A stretch of DNA of 64,000 bases from an uncultured Eubacteriales bacterium (GCA_934486825.1 CAKSQF010000011.1:1-64000), one strand, 5' to 3'. Shown: positions 1-9,827, counted from the stretch's first letter. Notes: generated by a model from the sequence alone, not told the origin. A program made the numbers and translations.

Positions 1-43
1 AGGGAAGAAACATTTCCCGAAAAAACGAAAGGAAAAAAGCATA

Positions 44-1483
44 ATGAAAAATTTCATGTTTGCAGCCGTACTCGGCAGAGAGCAGATAGTGCCGATCATC
101 GTCGCCGCTGCGGCGGTACTCGCCCTTCTGCTGATTATCGGTTATGTCAAAGCCCCTCCGGATACCGCATACATAATATCGGGTCTGCGCAAGAAAAAGC
201 GCATACTTATAGGTCGTGCGGGTTGGAGAATCCCGTTCTTTGAAAGAATGGATAAACTTTCACTGCGTGTAATGCAGGTCGATGTAAAAACCTCCGAAGC
301 GGTACCGACAAATGAGTTTATCAACGTCATGGTAGACGGTGTTGCGAACATTAAAATATCGTCTAACCCCGAGCTTCTCGGCAGAGCGTCGGAGTCGCTG
401 CTCGGAATGAGGCAGGATGAGCTTGTACGTCTTGTTACGCAGGTGCTTGAAGGCAACATGCGTGAGATCGTCGGCTCGGTCGGACTCAAGGAAATGGTTC
501 AGGACCGTCAGGGTGTCGCAAAGAAAATTACCGAGAATGTCGTCCCCGACATGGAAAAGCTGGGTATTGAGGTCGTAAATTTCAACATCCAGAATTTCAA
601 GGACAATGCGGGAACCATCGAAAACATGGGTATCGACAATGTCGAACAGATCAGAAAGACAGCCGCGATCGCAAAGGCAAACGCACAGCGTGATATTGCC
701 ATTGCCGAGGCGGAGGCAAAGCAGGAGTCGAACGCGGTAAAGGTTGACACCGAAAAGGCGATCGCCGAGCAGGATGCGGCGCTGTCGATACAGCAGTCCG
801 ACATGAAGCGCAAGGCAGATACCAAGCGTGCGGAGGCGGATGCGGCGTATGACATCCAGAAGCAGGAGCAGAGAAAGACCATTGAGGTCACGTCTGCGGA
901 CGCGGATATTGCTCGCCGTCAGAAGGAAGCCGAGCTTGCCGAAAAGGAGATACTCCTTCAGGAAAAGAAACTGGATGCGGAGATCCGCAAGAAAGCGGAT
1001 GCACTCAAATACGAGGCGGAAAAGAAGGCTGAAGCCGATCTTGTACGCCGTCAGAAAGACGCGGAAGCGCAGCGCTACGAGGCAGAGCAGAAGGCACTTG
1101 CGAAGAAAGCCGAGGCGGAAGCCGAGAAATTTGCAATGGAGCAGGAAGCCGAAGGTATACGCGCAAAGGGTCTTGCGGAGGCTGAGGCTATCGAAAAGAA
1201 AGCGCTTGCTCAGAAGAAGATGGGCGAAGCATCCGTGCTTGAAATGGTACTTGCGGTACTCCCCGAAATGGCACACAATATTGCCGAGCCGCTTGCAAAT
1301 GTTGACAGCATAACGATGTACGGCAGTGACAACACAACGAAGCTGATGAAAGAGGTAACAAACTCTTCCGATCAGATATTCAATGCGGTAAAGAACGCAA
1401 CCGGACTTGATATAGCCGAGCTTATATCGGCATATATGAAAAAGGATCGGGCACAGCTCCCCGATTCGTCCGAAGAAGCCTGA
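44..1483 (+). CDS. Flotillin-like SPFH-domain membrane scaffold protein
   Basis: A 479-residue protein with one N-terminal membrane segment (about residues 16-36), an SPFH/band-7 domain (about 38-200), a long Ala/Glu/Lys-rich coiled coil (about 205-400) and a Gly/Ala-rich tail. This is the flotillin (FloT/YqiK) architecture. Known family members oligomerise on the inner face of the cell membrane and organise membrane microdomains. An AAAGGA ribosome-binding site precedes the ATG at position 44. The upstream neighbour, often an NfeD-like protein in other genomes, is outside the window. A hairpin follows the gene. A second, shorter SPFH protein lies at 8856-9797. Family call is firm; the specific client role is not visible. 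Confidence 0.93.
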   Translation: MKNFMFAAVLGREQIVPIIVAAAAVLALLLIIGYVKAPPDTAYIISGLRKKKRILIGRAGWRIPFFERMDKLSLRVMQVDVKTSEAVPTNEFINVMVDGVANIKISSNPELLGRASESLLGMRQDELVRLVTQVLEGNMREIVGSVGLKEMVQDRQGVAKKITENVVPDMEKLGIEVVNFNIQNFKDNAGTIENMGIDNVEQIRKTAAIAKANAQRDIAIAEAEAKQESNAVKVDTEKAIAEQDAALSIQQSDMKRKADTKRAEADAAYDIQKQEQRKTIEVTSADADIARRQKEAELAEKEILLQEKKLDAEIRKKADALKYEAEKKAEADLVRRQKDAEAQRYEAEQKALAKKAEAEAEKFAMEQEAEGIRAKGLAEAEAIEKKALAQKKMGEASVLEMVLAVLPEMAHNIAEPLANVDSITMYGSDNTTKLMKEVTNSSDQIFNAVKNATGLDIAELISAYMKKDRAQLPDSSEEA

Positions 1484-1504
1484 AAACATATAGCTGAAAA
1501 AAGG

Positions 1505-1534
1505 TCGCCGCGAAGCCATCCGGATTCGCGGCGA
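1505..1534. terminator. Convergent terminator after flotillin gene and antiporter gene
   Basis: Ten-base perfect arms (TCGCCGCGAA / TTCGCGGCGA) with a 10-base loop lie between two converging genes. T-rich flanks on both sides suit use in both directions. Confidence 0.75.
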
Positions 1535-1543
1535 TTCATTGTT

Positions 1544-2836
1544 TTACTGCTTTGGTGCGTTCAGTACCTTTGATGATTTTCTCTCCTCGGGGATTATTTC
1601 GCCCGCCTTGGTAAGCGCGATCTTGGTAAGCAGCGGACCGACAAGCTCATAAATAAGTACCGCAAACAATACGATGTTGCGGATCAGCCCGCCCTCAAAC
1701 ACGCCGAGCTGCATTGCGCTCACTGTCATCCCGAGCGCAACACCCGCCTGCGGAAGCAGTGTAATACCAAGGTATTTTACGATTGTGTGATTACAGCCGG
1801 TAGCCTTTGCGCTTGTCGCGGCTCCGACGATCTTCCCGAGCGAGCGGACAAGCACGAAGACGATGCCCACACCGACAATCGCCGCCGAGCGGAATACCGA
1901 CAGCTCAAGCTCGGCTCCGCTGATTACAAAAAAGAGCACGAAAAGCGGGGTAGTCCAGCGGTCAACACGTTCCATAAGTTCTTCGGAGGATTCACAGATG
2001 TTGCAGAAAACGGTTCCGAGCATCATGCATGTGAGCAACGGCGAGGTTCCGACGGTCACCGGACCGATATTGAATTTTATCATTGTGATTGCGACCGTCA
2101 GTATTACATATGTAACCGAGACCGACAGTCGTTTTGAACGTGAGTGAAAGAATTTCTCTGTTTCGGAGAAAGCGATGCCCATTACGATTCCGAGTACTAA
2201 CGACAGAACTATTTCGACAATCGGGTTGACAATGATCGAAACAATATCGACTTTTCCGCTTACCATGGCCTTGGAAATACCGAAGGATACCGCAAAAATC
2301 ACGAGTCCGACCGCGTCGTCAAGTGCGACTATCGGGAGCAGAAGGTCGGTCAGCGGTCCCTTTGCCTTGTACTGGCGGACGACCATGAGTGTGGCGGCGG
2401 GTGCGGTTGCCGCGGCAATAGCACCGAGCGTTATTGCCGCGCTCATCGGGAATACCTCTTCGCCGAGAATGAGGCTCAGGATACAAAGTGCGATGTCAAC
2501 AAAGACAGTTGCCACAAGTGCCTGAATTATACCGATTATTGTTGCCTGACGTCCGGTTTTCTTCAGCGAAGAAAGTCGGAATTCGTTGCCTATCGAAAAA
2601 GCGATGAAGCCGAGCGCCACATCCGAGATGACTCCGAAGCGTTCGACGTATTCCATTGACGTAAAGCCGAGTCCGGTTATTCCGAGAAGATTTCCGAGCT
2701 GACCGAGGCAGTACGGACCGATAAGTATACCGGCTATGAGATAACCGGTAACCGCGGGAAGTCCGAACGGCTTGATGACACGTGTCATCATAAGGCCGGC
2801 AAACAGTGCGATCGAAATGCTTAATAATATATCCAT
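1544..2836 (-). CDS. Cation:proton antiporter, CPA2/KefB-type membrane domain
   Basis: A 430-residue polytopic membrane protein with about 12 hydrophobic segments and no cytoplasmic RCK/TrkA domain. The paired aspartates D173-D174 in an LDDAVG context, and the TAPA motif near 144-147, match the ion-binding core of Na+(K+)/H+ exchangers of the monovalent cation:proton antiporter-2 family. Likely role is pH and cation homeostasis at the cell membrane. A TTGACA-17-TAATAT promoter lies just upstream. The gene is transcribed alone, convergent with the flotillin gene and divergent from the glutaminase-like gene. The exact cation cannot be read from sequence. Confidence 0.9.
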   Translation of the reverse strand: MDILLSISIALFAGLMMTRVIKPFGLPAVTGYLIAGILIGPYCLGQLGNLLGITGLGFTSMEYVERFGVISDVALGFIAFSIGNEFRLSSLKKTGRQATIIGIIQALVATVFVDIALCILSLILGEEVFPMSAAITLGAIAAATAPAATLMVVRQYKAKGPLTDLLLPIVALDDAVGLVIFAVSFGISKAMVSGKVDIVSIIVNPIVEIVLSLVLGIVMGIAFSETEKFFHSRSKRLSVSVTYVILTVAITMIKFNIGPVTVGTSPLLTCMMLGTVFCNICESSEELMERVDRWTTPLFVLFFVISGAELELSVFRSAAIVGVGIVFVLVRSLGKIVGAATSAKATGCNHTIVKYLGITLLPQAGVALGMTVSAMQLGVFEGGLIRNIVLFAVLIYELVGPLLTKIALTKAGEIIPEERKSSKVLNAPKQ

Positions 2837-2871
2837 AACAGTTTCCTTTCGAATTGCATAATTACAAACAG

Positions 2872-2902
2872 TTATATTATCACTTTATGACCCTTTTGTC
2901 AA
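2872..2902 (-). promoter_or_regulatory. Promoter of the antiporter gene
   Basis: Read on the minus strand: TTGACA, 17-base spacer, TAATAT, then a GAAAGGA ribosome-binding site before the ATG at 2836. Left boundary is approximate. Confidence 0.7.
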
Positions 2903-2960
2903 GTAAAGGTCGAAAAATAATAATTATATTTCTTAATTGCGGAGTAATTTTGAAAAGCGC

Positions 2961-2990
2961 TTGACAAGACGGTCCGGTTTATGATAGAAT
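2961..2990 (+). promoter_or_regulatory. Promoter of the glutaminase-like gene
   Basis: TTGACA at 2961-2966 and TAGAAT at 2985-2990 with an 18-base spacer, 41 bases upstream of the start codon; an AAAGGA ribosome-binding site follows. Confidence 0.7.
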
Positions 2991-3031
2991 GAACAAAGAA
3001 ATATTCGTTTTTTCTGAAAGGATTTACAATT

Positions 3032-4978
3032 ATGAAGTTAAGACCCCCGTCAGTCCCGCTGATAACGGTTGACCCTTATTTTTCGGTATGGTCGCCTGCC
3101 GACAGGCTTACCGATGCAACTACCGAGCATTGGACAGGTAAGCCGAACACAATGATCGGAACCGCCAACATAGACGGTACCGACTATATTTTCATGGGTG
3201 TTCACAACAAGCCGCTGCCCAAAATGGAGCAGGTATCGATCAATGTTACCGCACTTTCGACAGAATATAAGTTCAGAGCCGGCGGAATTGAGATGACCGC
3301 GACTTTTACGACCCCTCTGCTTCCCGATGACTATTATTATTTCACACGTCCGGTAAGCTATCTCAAAATCGGATACAGCTCGCTTGACGGAAATGACCAC
3401 AAGGTCAGTGTAAAGGTAATGGTATCCGAAGAAATCTGCCTTGATTTCCGCGGATTCGGAAGTGTTGAGACACAGCTCATTGAGCAGGACGGAATTTCAA
3501 CCGCAAGAATCGGAAACAAGGTGCAGAATGTTCTCGGACGCGACGGCGACGACATACGTATCGACTGGGGCTATTTCTACCTCTCTGTCAAGGGCGGAAA
3601 GGTAGGAGCCGAAGAGGTTCCGATGGCATTCCGTGAAAGAGAGCGTCACGGAAATTCCATATTCATGACATTCGTTACCGCAGAGAAGGAGATCGGATGC
3701 CCGAAGTGCGGCGCACTCTTTACATTTGCGTATGACGACATAGAGTCGATCGTATATTTCGGCGATCACCTTAAGAGCTGGTGGAACAAAGACGGCGCAA
3801 AGATCACCGATGAGATCGTCAAGGCGTTCGGCGACTATGCCGAGGTTAAGGAAAAAGCCGATGCTTTCTCGGCAAAGCTTTATGACGACGCCGAAAAAGC
3901 GGGCGGAGCGCACTACGCCGAGATGCTTGAGCTTGCTTACCGTCAGGTGTGCGCGGCTCACAAGCTGGTGCTTGACAAGGAGGGCAATATCCTTTACATT
4001 TCGAAGGAGTGCCATTCGAACGGCTGTGCGGCAACGGTTGACGTTTCCTATCCGTCGATTCCGATGTTCCTTATCTACAATCCCGAGCTGGTGCTCGGCA
4101 TGATGCGTCCGATAATCAGATATTCGCGCTCGGATGAATGGTCGAAGAAGCTGAAATTCGACTTCGCTCCTCACGATGCCGGACGTTATCCGTTCGTCAA
4201 CGGTCAGGTTTACGGCAACAACTCCTATAATGCGCAGATGCCGGTTGAGGAATGCGGCAACATGATCGTTATGTTTGCGGCAGCTGCTATCGCTTCGGGC
4301 GATGTAAGTTATGCGAAGGAAAATCTCGATCTTCTTGAAATGTGGGCAGGATATCTGCTGAAATACGGCTCCGACCCCGCAAATCAGCTTTGCACCGACG
4401 ACTTCGCCGGTCACCTTGCACACAATACCAACCTTTCGCTCAAGGCAATATCGGGTATAATCGGTCTCGGACTGATTTACAGAATGATGGGCGACGAGGC
4501 GAAGTGCGAGGAGAAGCTTGCGCTTGCAAGAGAGCTTTCCGCAGACTGGGTAGTACGTGCGGCAAACGGCGACGGTTCCTACCGTCTTGCATTCGACCGT
4601 CCGGGTACATTCTCGATGAAGTACAACATTGTATGGGATAAGCTGTTCGGAACAAATGTGATGGATAAGGCTGTCATCGCATCCGAGCTTGCTTCCTACA
4701 AGGAAAAGACAAGACCCTACGGTCTGCCGCTTGACAACCGTATGACATACACAAAGTCCGACTGGCTGGTATGGACCGCAACTCTTGCCGAGGACAGAGA
4801 GACATTCGAGGAAATGATCGAACCGCTCTGGAGGGCATATAATTACTCGGAGTCGCGTTGCCCGATGACAGACTGGTACTGGACCGTCACGGCAAACCAG
4901 AGAGGCTTCAGACACAGATCGGTACAGGGCGGTCTGTTCATCAAGCTTCTTGAAGCAACCGGCAAAATGAAGCTCTGA
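3032..4978 (+). CDS. Glutaminase A-like protein (DUF4964/DUF5127/DUF4965/DUF1793 type)
   Basis: A 648-residue soluble protein. The opening (RPPSVPLITVDPYFSVWS), a beta-rich N-terminal half and an (alpha/alpha)-barrel-like C-terminal half with the YGLPLD and SDWLVW stretches match the GtaA-type glutaminase-domain family. The family is named after fungal glutaminases, but the activity of bacterial members is largely unproved, so substrate is open. There is no signal peptide, unlike the secreted fungal enzymes, so it should be cytosolic. Own promoter upstream and a strong hairpin downstream make it monocistronic. Confidence 0.85.
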   Translation: MKLRPPSVPLITVDPYFSVWSPADRLTDATTEHWTGKPNTMIGTANIDGTDYIFMGVHNKPLPKMEQVSINVTALSTEYKFRAGGIEMTATFTTPLLPDDYYYFTRPVSYLKIGYSSLDGNDHKVSVKVMVSEEICLDFRGFGSVETQLIEQDGISTARIGNKVQNVLGRDGDDIRIDWGYFYLSVKGGKVGAEEVPMAFRERERHGNSIFMTFVTAEKEIGCPKCGALFTFAYDDIESIVYFGDHLKSWWNKDGAKITDEIVKAFGDYAEVKEKADAFSAKLYDDAEKAGGAHYAEMLELAYRQVCAAHKLVLDKEGNILYISKECHSNGCAATVDVSYPSIPMFLIYNPELVLGMMRPIIRYSRSDEWSKKLKFDFAPHDAGRYPFVNGQVYGNNSYNAQMPVEECGNMIVMFAAAAIASGDVSYAKENLDLLEMWAGYLLKYGSDPANQLCTDDFAGHLAHNTNLSLKAISGIIGLGLIYRMMGDEAKCEEKLALARELSADWVVRAANGDGSYRLAFDRPGTFSMKYNIVWDKLFGTNVMDKAVIASELASYKEKTRPYGLPLDNRMTYTKSDWLVWTATLAEDRETFEEMIEPLWRAYNYSESRCPMTDWYWTVTANQRGFRHRSVQGGLFIKLLEATGKMKL

Positions 4979-5000
4979 TACTCAGAAGCATAAGTCAATA

Positions 5001-5043
5001 AAAAAATTTCCCGCAGACCGTTTGAGTCTGCGGGAAATTTTTA
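5001..5043. terminator. Bidirectional terminator between glutaminase-like gene and ABC exporter
   Basis: A stem of about 15 pairs built on TTTCCCGCAGAC / GTCTGCGGGAAA with A-run and T-run flanks, between two converging genes. Confidence 0.88.
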
Positions 5044-5049
5044 CTGTAT

Positions 5050-7968
5050 TTATTCGCTCCTGAGAGCAATTACCGGGTCTTTGCGTGCCGCTATCTTTGC
5101 GGGGATAAGACCTGCAATCAACGTAAGAGCAATGCTGATTGCGATCAGGATCAGCGAACCGACAAGCGGCAGGGACGCAATGTTGTTTACGCCCGACAAA
5201 GCGCTGATGATAAGATTTATCGGCAGGCACAAAAGCAGGCTGATTCCTATGCCGATGACGCCTGCGGCAAGTCCTACTATGAAGGTTTCCGCGTTGAAGA
5301 CGCGGGAAATATCTCTTTTGGAGGCTCCGATAGCACGCAGGATACCTATCTCCTTGGTGCGTTCAAGCACCGATATATAGGTAATTATGCCGATCATTAT
5401 AGACGATACCACAAGCGATATCGATACGAAGGCGATGAGCGCATACGAAACAAAGTTTATGATGGTGGAGACCGACGACATCAGAATGGCAACATAGTCG
5501 GTATAGGTGATCTTGTCCTTTTCGGCTACCGAGTCGTTGTAATCCGAGATCAGCTTTTTGATCTCGTCCTTGGATTTGAAATCGACGGGGTAAATGTTTA
5601 TGGTTGACGGATTGTCAAGATCGCAAATGCCGAGCTTTTTGACGTTTTCCTCGTAGCTTGACGATGAAACGGTTGCCGGCATGTACTGATCGTAGAGAGC
5701 CGCAAGCTCGTCCTCTCCGAGCGTTGCAATGTAGCCTTCAAACATCGATGACAACTCGTCCGCCGACATTTTGCCGAGCTCGTCGGCAGTTGCTTTCGTC
5801 ACACTCTCGGCAACACCTGCCGCAATTACGGCAAGTGCTGAGGTCTGCATGTCTTCCTCACTCATTGACGCGAGATACCCCTCGGCTGTTTTTTCGTCAA
5901 CACCGAGCTTTGCCGCAATCGACGAGACAAGCAGCGCCTTTATTTCATCTCCGCTCATGGCGGAAAGCTGTGCAAAAGCAGTCTTCTGTATGTTTGCGGC
6001 GGTGATTACCTTGTAAATGATCGGGGTCATCTCGGCGGGCGAAAGGCTGTCGAAATATGCTTTGACGGCTGCGGCTTTTTCAGCGTTTCCGGGTTTGACA
6101 TAGCTGTCATCCGGGAACGGAAGACCTGTCAGCACATCGGTCCCGGGATCTGCAAGCTGTGCTTTTACGATTTCGCTGTTGTTTGTCTGATTTATGATAT
6201 ATTCGGTCAGTTCGTGGGTGTACGCTACCGACCCGGTTATCGAGGAGGTAACTGCGTCTTCGTTCGGTCTGATTATTCCCACTATGTTAAGAGTAATACC
6301 GCCGGATATGATGCTCTTCATGGCATCCTCGTCGTCACCGACATATCTGTAACCGCCGCTTGCCGATCTGCTGTACAGATCGCTCGGAAGTACAAGCCTG
6401 AACTTTGTGTTCAGCATGTATTCGTATGAAAAGACAGCGCTTTCAATCTCAAACTGTTCGCCCTTCATGGCGGCATCCATGATCTTTTTCAGCTCCGAAC
6501 GGTCCTTCAGACCGAGAGCATAGAGCGCCATGTCGGATATCTCGTTGTGCTTGTCGAGAACAAGGACGATTTCATCGTATTTTTCGGGCATCTTCCCGGC
6601 AAGCAGATCATACTGCGACGAAATCAGCTCGGGATTGTTTATCATTTCGCTGAACAGTGTGAACGATGCTCCGCCGTATTGCTGCATCTGCGAAAAGCTG
6701 TTCTGACCGTAGATAGTCTCGTAAAAAATGTCCATGCCGAGCTTTGTGATTCCGTTTGACGTGTCGGGAGAGTAAATATTCAGGTCGAAATCGTAGCCGT
6801 AGCTGATATCGGATATTTTGTTGTTTTCGCGAAGCTCTTTTTCTTTCGAATCAAGATATTTTTTGAAATCGGAAAGATTGTTTTTCTGCACCTCCGAGAT
6901 CATCACGTTCATCATTTCGAACATGACCGAGTTTGAATATACCGCGTCAAGCTCGTGCTCGGAGGAATCGTCTTTTTTGCCCATGAGCGATTCGACCATC
7001 GACGTATAATCGACCGTCTGTGCGGCAATCGATATCGGGTAGCTTGACAGCGTGTCCTCCTGAACCTTGTTTATATAAAGCTGTATGCCGTTTGAAAGTG
7101 CAAGGATCAGCGCAATTCCGATAATGCCTATGGATCCGGCAAATGATGTCAGAAACGTTCTGCCCTTTTTTGTCATAAGATTGTTTGTTGACAGCGAGAG
7201 CGCGGTCAGAAATGACATCGACGTTTTGCCCTTTGCACGTTTTTTCTTCACTTCGGTCGTTTTGGCGACATTCGCGGTTTCGTCTGCGGCAGTATAGGGA
7301 TCGCTGTCGCTTGTGACCCTGCCGTCACTCAGCCTTACAATTCTTGTGGAATATTTTTCGGCAAGCTCCGGATTGTGAGTGACCATAATTATGAGTCGGT
7401 CTTTTGATATCTCCTTGAGTATCTCCATTATCTGAACCGAGGTCACGCTGTCGAGCGCACCTGTCGGCTCGTCGGCAAGCAGAATTTCGGGATCGTTTAC
7501 AAGCGCTCTCGCAATTGCAACCCTCTGCATCTGTCCGCCGGACATCTGCCCGGGCTTTTTGTGGAGCTGATCGGCAAGACCGACCTTTGCAAGCGCGTCA
7601 GCGGCGCGTTTTCTGCGCTCGGCTTTCGGTACTCCCGACAGCGTCAGTGCAAGCTCTACGTTTGAGAGAACACTCTGGTGGGGGATAAGGTTGTAAGACT
7701 GGAATACAAATCCGATCGAATGATTGCGGTATGAGTCCCAGTCGCTGTCGCTGAACGATTTTGTTGATTTTCCCTTTATCGACAGCTCTCCGCTGTCATA
7801 GCGGTCAAGACCGCCGATTATGTTCAGGAGAGTTGTCTTTCCGCATCCCGACGGACCGAGTATGGATACAAATTCGCTTTTGCGGAATTCGAGATCAATA
7901 CCCTTGAGAGCCTGCACCTCGGTGTCACCCGTTCTGTAACTCTTGACTATTTTTTTCAGTGATAGCAT
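5050..7968 (-). CDS. MacB/FtsX-type ABC exporter, ATPase fused to permease
   Basis: A 972-residue fusion. Residues 1-230 form an ABC ATPase: Walker A GPSGCGKTT (38-46), signature MSGGQMQRVAIARAL, Walker B ILLADEPTGALD. After a charged linker comes one membrane segment (about 270-295), then an extracellular region of about 530 residues, then three C-terminal membrane segments of FtsX type ending in the ERTKEIGILRAIGASKRDI stretch. This is MacB-like topology, but the extracellular part is much larger than usual and includes a helical stretch rich in MSxDEL-type repeats (about 660-780). Probable role is export of, or resistance to, a peptide or envelope-active compound. It is divergent from a TetR regulator. 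Confidence 0.92.
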   Translation of the reverse strand: MLSLKKIVKSYRTGDTEVQALKGIDLEFRKSEFVSILGPSGCGKTTLLNIIGGLDRYDSGELSIKGKSTKSFSDSDWDSYRNHSIGFVFQSYNLIPHQSVLSNVELALTLSGVPKAERRKRAADALAKVGLADQLHKKPGQMSGGQMQRVAIARALVNDPEILLADEPTGALDSVTSVQIMEILKEISKDRLIIMVTHNPELAEKYSTRIVRLSDGRVTSDSDPYTAADETANVAKTTEVKKKRAKGKTSMSFLTALSLSTNNLMTKKGRTFLTSFAGSIGIIGIALILALSNGIQLYINKVQEDTLSSYPISIAAQTVDYTSMVESLMGKKDDSSEHELDAVYSNSVMFEMMNVMISEVQKNNLSDFKKYLDSKEKELRENNKISDISYGYDFDLNIYSPDTSNGITKLGMDIFYETIYGQNSFSQMQQYGGASFTLFSEMINNPELISSQYDLLAGKMPEKYDEIVLVLDKHNEISDMALYALGLKDRSELKKIMDAAMKGEQFEIESAVFSYEYMLNTKFRLVLPSDLYSRSASGGYRYVGDDEDAMKSIISGGITLNIVGIIRPNEDAVTSSITGSVAYTHELTEYIINQTNNSEIVKAQLADPGTDVLTGLPFPDDSYVKPGNAEKAAAVKAYFDSLSPAEMTPIIYKVITAANIQKTAFAQLSAMSGDEIKALLVSSIAAKLGVDEKTAEGYLASMSEEDMQTSALAVIAAGVAESVTKATADELGKMSADELSSMFEGYIATLGEDELAALYDQYMPATVSSSSYEENVKKLGICDLDNPSTINIYPVDFKSKDEIKKLISDYNDSVAEKDKITYTDYVAILMSSVSTIINFVSYALIAFVSISLVVSSIMIGIITYISVLERTKEIGILRAIGASKRDISRVFNAETFIVGLAAGVIGIGISLLLCLPINLIISALSGVNNIASLPLVGSLILIAISIALTLIAGLIPAKIAARKDPVIALRSE

Positions 7969-8026
7969 ATCGTGTAGTGGTCCTTTCGGTAAAGATTAAG
8001 TTTTTTTTAACTTTTGAGCTGATCTG

Positions 8027-8076
8027 TTGACTTTTTCACACCTGTGTATTATAATGATTAAGGGTTGAAAAATCAA
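8027..8076. promoter_or_regulatory. Overlapping divergent promoters of ABC exporter and TetR genes
   Basis: Plus strand: TTGACT (8027-8032), 17 bases, TATAAT (8050-8055), for the TetR gene. Minus strand: TTGATT (8071-8076 read in reverse), 17 bases, TATAAT (8048-8053 read in reverse), for the exporter. The two -10 boxes occupy the same bases, so one bound repressor could shut both promoters. Confidence 0.75.
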
Positions 8077-8137
8077 TGACCAGTTTCCCGAGATTTGATG
8101 AATATTACACATTCATTTAAAAAATAGGAGAATTGTA

Positions 8138-8803
8138 ATGAAAAGTTTAAATAATGATAACAAAGCGACCGAGAGCGACGGAAGGGTAAAAAAGGTTGAC
8201 AGGAGGACTCTGCGTACAAAACGTTCGATTCTGAAAGCACTTTTCGGTCTGATGGAAGAAAAGGATGTCGGAAAAATCACGATAACCGAGCTTGCCGAGA
8301 AAGCCGATATTGACAGAAAAACATTTTATCTGCATTATGACAGCATACAGAGCGTAATAAGCGAGGTTGAGGACAATCTTGTTTCGACGGTCATGAAGTT
8401 TGCGGGATCTGCCGAAAGAGACAGGGACGCAGATGCGTTTTTTGCGGGTATAAACCGCACGATCAGGGAAAACTTTGAGTTTATAAGGTACTTTGTGACA
8501 TCCGGTGCGTATACATTTTTCATGAGCAAGGTCAGCGAGGCGTTCAGAACATATGTGTTTGAATCGATAATCAAGGACGACTCGTTTGCTTCCGAGCATG
8601 ACCGTCAGGTCGTGTCGCTGGCAATGGTCAACCTTGCTTCGGGTATAACGGCGATGTACCTGAAGTGGTTCCAGTCCGAAAACAGCGTGAGTCTTGAAGA
8701 ACTCGGAACAATCGCGAGAAAGATGTCAACCGCGGTTATTGAATCGATAAAGGACAATCTCGACGGAGATCTGAACGGACTTGAGAGATTCTTCGGTTGC
8801 TGA
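8138..8803 (+). CDS. TetR/AcrR-family transcriptional regulator
   Basis: A 221-residue protein with an N-terminal TetR helix-turn-helix (about residues 25-70, including the ITELAEKADIDRKTFYLHYDS recognition region) and an all-helical ligand-binding C-terminal domain. An AGGAG ribosome-binding site precedes the ATG. It is transcribed divergently from the ABC exporter through overlapping promoters, so local autorepression with exporter control is the natural reading. The inducer is unknown. The N-terminal 25 residues are highly charged. Confidence 0.92.
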   Translation: MKSLNNDNKATESDGRVKKVDRRTLRTKRSILKALFGLMEEKDVGKITITELAEKADIDRKTFYLHYDSIQSVISEVEDNLVSTVMKFAGSAERDRDADAFFAGINRTIRENFEFIRYFVTSGAYTFFMSKVSEAFRTYVFESIIKDDSFASEHDRQVVSLAMVNLASGITAMYLKWFQSENSVSLEELGTIARKMSTAVIESIKDNLDGDLNGLERFFGC

Positions 8804-8821
8804 GATTTCATTACAGCATGT

Positions 8822-8852
8822 ATCTCCCCCGTAAAACGGGGGAGATTTTTTG
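8822..8852 (+). terminator. Terminator of the TetR gene
   Basis: Nine-pair stem (ATCTCCCCC / GGGGGAGAT) with a 7-base loop followed by a run of T. Confidence 0.88.
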
Positions 8853-8855
8853 TTT

Positions 8856-9797
8856 TTATTTGTCCTGCTTCCCGGACGTAGCTATTTCAAAGAGGGACAT
8901 GAATTCCTCCTGCGAGATGTATGTTGACGGAAGTATGCCGTTCCACCCCTTTATGTAATAATACTTCAAAAGATCGGGAGTCATCGAACCCGCGATCGCC
9001 GTGTTGATGGCGGCATCCTTCTGACCGGCATACTCGGCGGCGTCAGCCTGTATCTTGGTTATCTCAAGATCGGCTTGCGCAGCGATCTTTGCGGTTTCGG
9101 CTTCGGCATTGGCGGCGATTATCGCACGTTCTGCCGCGGATTTCTGCTCCATTATTGCCTGATTCTGCTCAATTTCGGCTTTGAGCTTGTTCTGTGCAGC
9201 CACCTGCTTTGCCTCAACTGCGTCGGTAAACGCATCCGAGAAGTCTATATTCTCAATCGATGTGGATATTATTTCAATGTTGTAGCTTGCAAGATCGTTT
9301 TTGAGGATGAGATATATCTCGTCCGACAGGGCATTGCGGCTCTCGATCAGCGTTTCGGCAGTGTATTTGGCAACACAGCTCTTGACCGCCTCTTCGATTC
9401 TCGGCGACATTACGGTGTCGTAATATTTTTCGCCTATCGAACGGTAAATATTCTGAGCGTTGGTTTTTTCTATCTGATAGTTTACGCTGTATCTCAGATC
9501 GACCTGTTGTATGTCCTGCGAAAATGCAACCAGATCAAGCGTTCCCTTCTGATTGCGGTTGTCCATCTTTACCACCTTCTGCCACGGGAGTTTTGCATGA
9601 AGTCCGGCTTCGAGTATGTAATCTTCTACTTTACCGAAGGTGGTAACGATTCCGGTGTAACCGGTCGGCACCGACGTAAAGCAGCTAAACGCAAGCGCAA
9701 GCAGTGCAATCGCACAGACTGCGATTATTATCGGTAGAACATAGCTCTTTTTCGGACTTTTTTTGTTTACAAATGAATATGTGCTGTTGTTTGACAT
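8856..9797 (-). CDS. Prohibitin/HflC-like SPFH-domain membrane protein
   Basis: A 313-residue protein with one N-terminal membrane anchor (about residues 19-41), a band-7/prohibitin domain (about 45-215), then an Ala/Glu-rich coiled coil with the KQVAAQNKLKAE and AAIAGSMTP stretches typical of bacterial prohibitin homologues. It probably forms a membrane-bound oligomer that scaffolds or modulates proteolysis. An AGAAGGAG ribosome-binding site supports the start. The promoter carries a perfect palindrome between its -35 and -10 boxes, so the gene is probably regulated. It stands alone. Confidence 0.9.
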   Translation of the reverse strand: MSNNSTYSFVNKKSPKKSYVLPIIIAVCAIALLALAFSCFTSVPTGYTGIVTTFGKVEDYILEAGLHAKLPWQKVVKMDNRNQKGTLDLVAFSQDIQQVDLRYSVNYQIEKTNAQNIYRSIGEKYYDTVMSPRIEEAVKSCVAKYTAETLIESRNALSDEIYLILKNDLASYNIEIISTSIENIDFSDAFTDAVEAKQVAAQNKLKAEIEQNQAIMEQKSAAERAIIAANAEAETAKIAAQADLEITKIQADAAEYAGQKDAAINTAIAGSMTPDLLKYYYIKGWNGILPSTYISQEEFMSLFEIATSGKQDK

Positions 9798-9827
9798 TTT
9801 TTGTCTCCTTCTTTTATTGGTGATTTG

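Noticed and set aside
260..1519. 419-residue minus-strand frame opposite the flotillin gene
   Set aside because: Antisense shadow of a repetitive coiled coil; no ribosome-binding site, and the protein is Arg/Leu-rich without a family.
3497..4915. 472-residue minus-strand frame opposite the glutaminase-like gene
   Set aside because: Long antisense shadow explained by codon bias; the sense frame carries conserved family motifs.
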